DNA of 64,000 nt from Ceratodon purpureus. Its lineage: Eukaryota > Streptophyta > Bryopsida > Pseudoditrichales > Ditrichaceae. Shown here one piece after another: positions 58,514 through 64,000 of the stretch. The DNA lies in contig CM026421.1 in NCBI GenBank assembly GCA_014871385.1, forward strand, positions 10,661,644-10,725,643, read 5' to 3'. The notes under the pieces were generated by a model. The model saw nothing but the letters and a program-made list of their open reading frames with translations. It was not told the DNA's origin and made no database searches. Positions within the stretch are counted from its first letter, which is position 1. Each line of letters begins with the position of its first letter. The position numbers were made by a program, and so were the translations under genes.

Positions 58514-59152
58514 TCACTTCACTTTGTGAAATTTACCGAAAGCCGTAGTCCATTTCTTACGAAACAAATGATGGGTATTCGTACCAGGTTGGGCTTGCTG
58601 TCCCTGCTCCTTCGGCAGCATTGGAGGCCCAAGAGCCAAGTCCATCTTCGGATTCAGAGAACATAAATCTCGAACTTGTATAATAATACTAGACTGTCTT
58701 TTTGCTTTGATCTTTTGGAATATCACTTGAGCATCTGTGAGAAGAATCCTACTGTTGCTCTTGACCTGCGAAACTCCCAGACGCAAAGCAAGGCTAGCAC
58801 TCATCACTTGGCCTAGACCTTCCTCCACCTTACCTACATCATGTATCTCGTGTGAAGTTTTTCACTTGGAAACCTTCAGAAGTCACCAAATTCTTACATC
58901 ATGTGTTTAGAAACCAGCTCTTAGTCCATGCCTCCAATCTCTTCGGAGTAAAAACAACTACGCAACAGAACAAAAGACATGGTATCTTCCAAAAACCCTC
59001 GCATTATGACGTGGTCTACTATTCCCATGCTATCGCCTGCACTACTTTTGATAAATTTTCTTTTCTCCTTAAAATACATCTTCGCTTCAAAGTCTTCCCA
59101 CCGATGTCTAAAGCAGCGATGAATTTCAGACGCAGATAAGGTCTCCATGTCA
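58514..59152 (-). CDS. Possible unrecognised small gene (two candidate exons)
   Basis: A candidate first exon from an ATG at 59152 reads METLSASEIHRCFRHRWEDF and continues to about 59.0 kb. A second candidate exon at about 58.83-58.58 kb reads EEGLGQVMSASLALRLGVSQ, then a basic-hydrophobic helix-like stretch and PPMLPKEQGQQAQPG before a gtacga donor-like site. I recognise no family. Location divergent to NRPC1 and protein-like composition support coding; the joining intron is not settled. Confidence 0.27.
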
Positions 59153-60228
59153 AAGCCTGTACGGAAACGAAGAAGATCGCCCAACCAGAAGAGCGAACTT
59201 GTCAAATATTCCAGCTATCGGCCCAACTCGAATATCAAACCTAACTCTCATCATTTGTCGGATTGCAGATCACTTTCGGGTTTTCCTACAGCTAGAGCCA
59301 TCTCTCAAGCGGATTGCAATCAGCCCACATGGTCATAAACTGAGTTTAATCCATAGCTGCCAACATACAGCTGCGGTCCCACATAGCTACAAAGCTCCCC
59401 CACATCAGGGGCATTTGACTCCATGTGGTTGAGTGCTGGGAGATCGGGAGTGGGGCCGGGGAGAGACGGTATCTACACACCAGAATGTGGTTTAGTTACA
59501 AATTGCTCCAGAGAAACCAGGCCGTGAAAGTAAAAGGCAGAGAAAGTAAGAGAAGAGGACACCACCAGCACATTGAACCCTAGCATTCAGGGCTCTGTTT
59601 CGGAGGTGACCGGCGGAGACCTTCGGCTCACCGGCTAGCGAGCTCATTTGCGGAGTTTTTTCGTCGCAGAGATGGTGGTTGTGCAGCTGGAGGGACAGGA
59701 GCTCGATATGGCGGGGTAGGGAGTTGAGGGTTGGTGCCTGGGAGCCTCGGGATGCGTAGGTTTAGGTTTAGATGGGCATGTCTGAGCTTCTGAGTGCGTG
59801 AATTGGTGCAAGGAGGGCGACCAATTTAGTTTGAAGTTGAGGTGCCTGGAAGGGTTTGCATTCAGGTGCGTGATTTTGGGTTTCATTGCTCAGATTGGAA
59901 GTCTGGAATTGCTTTTTTTTACTGGCTCTGGTGTGAGCTTTGTGTGTTTTCGTTTTGGCATATTGCATTTGGGTTTTCGAGCAGCGAGTGGGGATTGGGG
60001 GGATTTGAATTTTAGTGCAGTTGATAAACCCTGGATGTTGATGAATTAGGGTTTTGGTGGGAGAGGACCATGGGGTTTTGCGGAAGCCCTAATGTTTGGG
60101 ATGGATATATCATGGCGGATTGGAGTTTTTGGGATTAGTTTTGGATGGTGAGTTGAGTTGAGAATTTGTGTGAATTTGGCGGGTGAGCAGGACCAGGAGG
60201 CGAGAGGGGTTTCGGAGAGGGTGGAGCC
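59153..60228. other. Upstream region of NRPC1
   Basis: Probably a promoter and the NRPC1 5' UTR (from about 59.6 kb, with GC-rich and G-rich composition). Short open frames on both strands are not convincing. Confidence 0.4.
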
Positions 60229-63200
60229 ATGGGGCGCGGAGGTGCTGCGGGGATTGGGGGTGCCGCTGGGATTGGTGGTGCCCCAATTCCACTACCTCAT
60301 TCCTCGATTAAGTTCTCCAAGCGGCCCTACACTGAGGATGTTGGTCCTCGCAAGATGTGAGTCTTGTCCCTGTTTTTTGGTCATTCATATCGCATGTTAG
60401 TTTTGCCATCTAGAAGGTGGTATCATGATGCGGTCCTTGAGGGATTGAAACATGACCTAATTTTGTGTTGTGGTTGCAGCGAGAGCATTCGGTTCGGGAC
60501 GATGTCGAAACAAGACATTTGCAAGGCTTCCGAGTTAAACGTGTACGAGTCCATGCTCTACACCATGCCGGAGAGGAATCCAGCTCCATACTCGGTGGTG
60601 GATACTCGGCTGGTATGGCTTTTGTTCGCTCTCCACTACATTTTCCCTTCTCTATAGTCACGTTTCTGTTGAGACGCAATGAGAGATACGTAAAGACTGG
60701 AGCATTTCAATACATGCTACGATGATGACCTTATAGTGAGAGATTGCTGTTTGGACGGATTGTGTTTTAACTGTTGTCTTGTTTAAGATGATATAGTCTG
60801 ATGACGAGCTAATATTGTTAACGAAGCTAAGCTGCATTTGGCAGTAACACTTAGCAGCAAAGACCAGCTGTTTCTGAATGTATATAGTGACGTTCCTTTC
60901 TTCTAATGTGATTTCACTCAAAATATAAAAAGCCATTGCTGGGTAAATGATGCTATATATCTTCTACGCAATGGGCGTTGATCGTGCCACTTTGGAACTT
61001 ACAATGCCGGTGGGGCCTGAAACAGGGAACGACGAACAAGAAAGGAGAATGTTCTACTTGTTTTGGAAAGTTGGCAGATTGTCCAGGGCATTTCGGACAC
61101 ACAAAGCTTGAGATGCCAGTCTTTCACATTGGGTATTTAAAAAATATTCTACAGATTTTACAGTCCATCTGCAAGGTGCTTTTCTTCAGCCCTTCTTGTT
61201 GCGTTGATCAAACTCCATCAGAATCGTTTTGTTTAATCACGTCTATTTTATTTTATTTTAAATCTCGTTTATTTAGATTCGAGGGATTCGTGATCTACCT
61301 ATTCCGTGAAAATGAAATGTAGCTTCAATTTCATGCATAGTCATCTGGCTCTATCTTTAAGATAGTAGTCCTCATTCTCCTGGAGGTTGGGTCGACTGCA
61401 GTCTTGTGCCCGAATTTTGATGCCAGAAGAGGAGTGCAAACTTTACCTTCGCAAGATGCGAAATCCTCGAATCGAGGTACTGCAGAAGCGAGCAGTTTTG
61501 AAGAAGGTTATTGATAGGTGTAAAAGAGTTCGTGTTTGTACCCGGTGCGGAGACTATAATGGTACGAGTCCTTTATAAAACCATCCCTCTTGTTCGCACA
61601 CGTTACTCTGACTCACGATGCTGCTAAATCCCTATTCTCAGTTTATTCAAGATGTTCTAGCGTTACTTAGTTTGAGCGGCTGCTTAGATCATGAATTACC
61701 ATTAGTTGTTGACTGTTACTACGTGGTCTTATTATTAGGGGTTGTGAAGAAAATGGCACAGCCACCTGTGAAACTCATCCATGACAAGTATGCCAAGGCT
61801 CTGGACCTTAAAGAGGAGATGATAACATCTCTAGAGGACGCGATGAAGCACAAGCCTGAATTGAAGAACTGTATTAATCGCGTATATGACAACCTTGATC
61901 CTATCAGAGTGCTCCAGCTGTTTGAATCTATGGTGGAACAGGTATCTGTACCTTGTGCTTACTTATTGTCCAGCATCCATGATTTAAAAGCATTGTGGAG
62001 CAGCAAGGTACGTTCGTTTCAACAAAGTTTCTGATCTGTCTGATCTTTGCAGGATTGCGAGGTGCTAGATTTAGCGGAAAGACCAGAAAAGTTGATTGTT
62101 ACTCACTTGATTGTGCCCCCAGTGGCCATCCGACCTTCAGTGGAAATGGAATCTGCAGCTGGAAGGTGAGTTTAACTAGTGGTTTGGTTTCCTGGATTAA
62201 AAATTTGAGAAGTTTATCAGTTGCTGTTCTGGATTAACACATCAATCGTACGTGCAATTAGTATGATGGTTGTCGAGCATTTACAGTTTGATAGCCACGC
62301 TGGTGTGTTTACTTTTAATGTCTATGATAGTCTCGTAGTCCAAAATTTCTTGAGGATTAGACAACACTTGTCACGTTTTGTTTTCTTGCCACTGACCAAT
62401 GCGGTCAACATAGCAAAGAAATGCTGTATACTCTGTTACGGCATGCTCGAGAGACTGGCTAATGGTTTTCTGGTTGGATTTCTTGGAACCAGCAACGAAG
62501 ACGACATCACGGTACGGCTTTTAGGAATTCTGAACTGCAACAATTCTCTTCGTACCTGCGTGGAACAAGGGTTGGCAGCAGAGAAAACAATGGTAGGTTT
62601 TTATTTTATTATTCCGAGCATTTTACATGGTTGTGCGTCAAACAGTGCGCACCTCATTGTGATAGCACTCGGAAGCTATAAATTTTATTCTGCGGGTACC
62701 TGGACTTTGATTAGTAAAACATTTGTTTAGTAAAACATAGTTTCAATCTTGTTTGATATGACTTGATCGTCAGAATTTAATTCAAATACGATGGCTCTAT
62801 GCGGTTCTATACATGTCACGTAATCCTCAATCGTTGTCAAATGTGAGGTGTATCAAAGAGTTTGCGACTTAATTTATAGACGGGCTCAAACTCATTTCGT
62901 AATTGGTGGATAACTATCTGGATATTCCAGATATGTGGCTAACTCCTATGTGGATGATGATCATGATGTGCAGGAAACTTGGGAACTACTTCAGTCACAG
63001 GTGTCGCAACTAATTAACAGTGAAACCCCAGTACCTCGTTCTGAACAGCCTACTTCTGGCAAGCAGCCTCGGGGATTTGTGCAGCGTCTGAAGGGAAAGC
63101 AGGGTCGATTTCGTGGAAATCTTTCCGGGAAGAGAGTCGACTTCACTGGCCGAACTGTTATCTCACCAGATCCAAACTTGAAAATTACGGAGGTTAGCTC

Positions 63201-63474
63201 ACCTACCATTCACGGGTTTCAGTTGTTATTGGTAATTACATCATATGTGATCTTATTTGGACTTATAAAGTCTGTTTTTTTGTTGAGTTGTGACTAAGGT
63301 CTTGTCTTTGTGTGTGCCCAAACAGGTTGCTGTCCCATTGCTCATGGCTCAGGTTTTAACATATCCAGAGAAGGTATCCCGCTACAACATCGAAAAATTA
63401 CGAGGACGTGTTATTAATGGCATGACAAAGCACCCAGGCGCCAACTTCATTATATATCCCGATGGAAACAAATT
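60229..63474 (+). CDS. NRPC1: RNA polymerase III largest subunit (NRPC1/RPC1), N-terminal part, cut by window end
   Basis: Exons are 60229-60356, 60480-60612, 61026-61174, 61402-61561, 61739-61941, 62053-62165, 62493-62592, 62974-63192 and 63326-63474, all in frame with GT-AG borders. A Gly/Ala-rich leader ([17 protein letters not shown]) precedes [19 protein letters not shown]. The zinc-binding clamp motif is C-x2-C-x6-C-x2-H ([17 protein letters not shown]) in exon 3, with a second Cys pair CTRCGDYNG in exon 4. Exon 6 gives [12 protein letters not shown]. Exon 8 holds the subunit-defining [20 protein letters not shown] and [18 protein letters not shown], and exon 9 gives [16 protein letters not shown] and HPGANFI. 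Pol III makes tRNA, 5S rRNA and U6. The active-site NADFDGD region and all later domains lie beyond the window, after an intron of more than 525 bp. Confidence 0.95.
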
Positions 63475-64000
63475 GTAAGTTTATTCATACCTGTATTAGG
63501 AATGTTGATTCGTCCCTCTGCCTAAACCAAAATCTTAAATGTGGTATTGCAGTAAAAGCTAAATTCATAAATGTTTAATATTACAGCATATTTGTATTGT
63601 ATATTCGTCCGTTGCTATCACGGACATTTAGAAACACTCTAAAAACAGTTTTATTTCTATTCATATTTCGATATTGCATGTATTTTTTAATCATCTAAAT
63701 TTTAAAAGAACCTAAAACTACTAATTTTCTTGTGCAAAGGTTAAAACGGAAGACCTCATCATGTTGCACAATTTTCAATAAGAATTAGTCAGATCATTAA
63801 ATATCTCTCGAGTGGGTCACCTTTTGAACTAAGGAACATGTTCATAAGAATTGACCCTTTTATTTATAAATTATTTGAGTTTAGTTTGGGAATGTGTGAT
63901 GGCGGTCACGGGATGTGGCTCAAAGATGAAGATTTACCCGAGGCTAAGGAGGGCACAACGTAGTAGCTGTAATGCACATTTTTATCAATGTTATGAACAC
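63475..64000 (+). other. NRPC1 intron continuing past the window
   Basis: Begins with a gtaagt donor and is AT-rich to the end; no next exon is recognised. Confidence 0.55.

Overview
The window is nuclear DNA of a land plant, most likely a moss or another early-diverging plant. Genes are split by many short GT-AG introns. The proteins are plant types: an AUX1/LAX carrier, TAXIMIN, ARP9, a PPR protein and Pol III subunit NRPC1. A fungal-type HET-domain gene sits beside plant genes, a combination I associate with mosses. The organism call is inference.

Layout. 0.5-2.8 kb: one-exon HET-domain gene (+). 3.2-5.4 kb: unrecognised lipid-anchored-type protein (-). 7.4-7.9 kb: fold-back element. 9.8-16.1 kb: ARP9 (+). 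17.6-18.1 kb: a 72-residue TAXIMIN-like peptide gene (-). 20.0-22.7 kb: an LTR retrotransposon of Copia type (-) with a GCCCC target-site duplication. 22.9-31.7 kb: left arm of a large inverted duplication. 32.7-33.4 kb: TTAA-flanked element. 35.6-40.3 kb: PPR gene (+). 42.0-42.2 kb: U2 snRNA (+). 43.6-44.3 kb: four-EF-hand calmodulin-like gene (-). 44.8-48 kb: AT-rich, repeat-rich DNA. 48.8-57.9 kb: right arm of the duplication. 60.2 kb to beyond the window end: NRPC1 (+, truncated).

The central architecture is the inverted duplication. Each roughly 9 kb arm holds, in the same internal order, an intact eight-exon AUX1/LAX-family carrier gene, an intact four-exon RPL26 gene, and three copies of an ~85-nt structured RNA module. 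The two RPL26 proteins read identical; the two carriers have diverged modestly. The arms are separated by about 17 kb holding the PPR, U2 and calmodulin-like genes.

The most unusual signal is the six ~85-nt modules. Each has C-box-like and D-box sequences closed by a GCCA/TGGC stem, two internal hairpins with compensatory changes between copies, and an invariant core. They look like a C/D-snoRNA-related family. A degenerate piece of the same cluster also sits in intron 1 of the left carrier gene only. All coordinates come from manual reading; splice sites were placed by GT/AG and reading-frame continuity.
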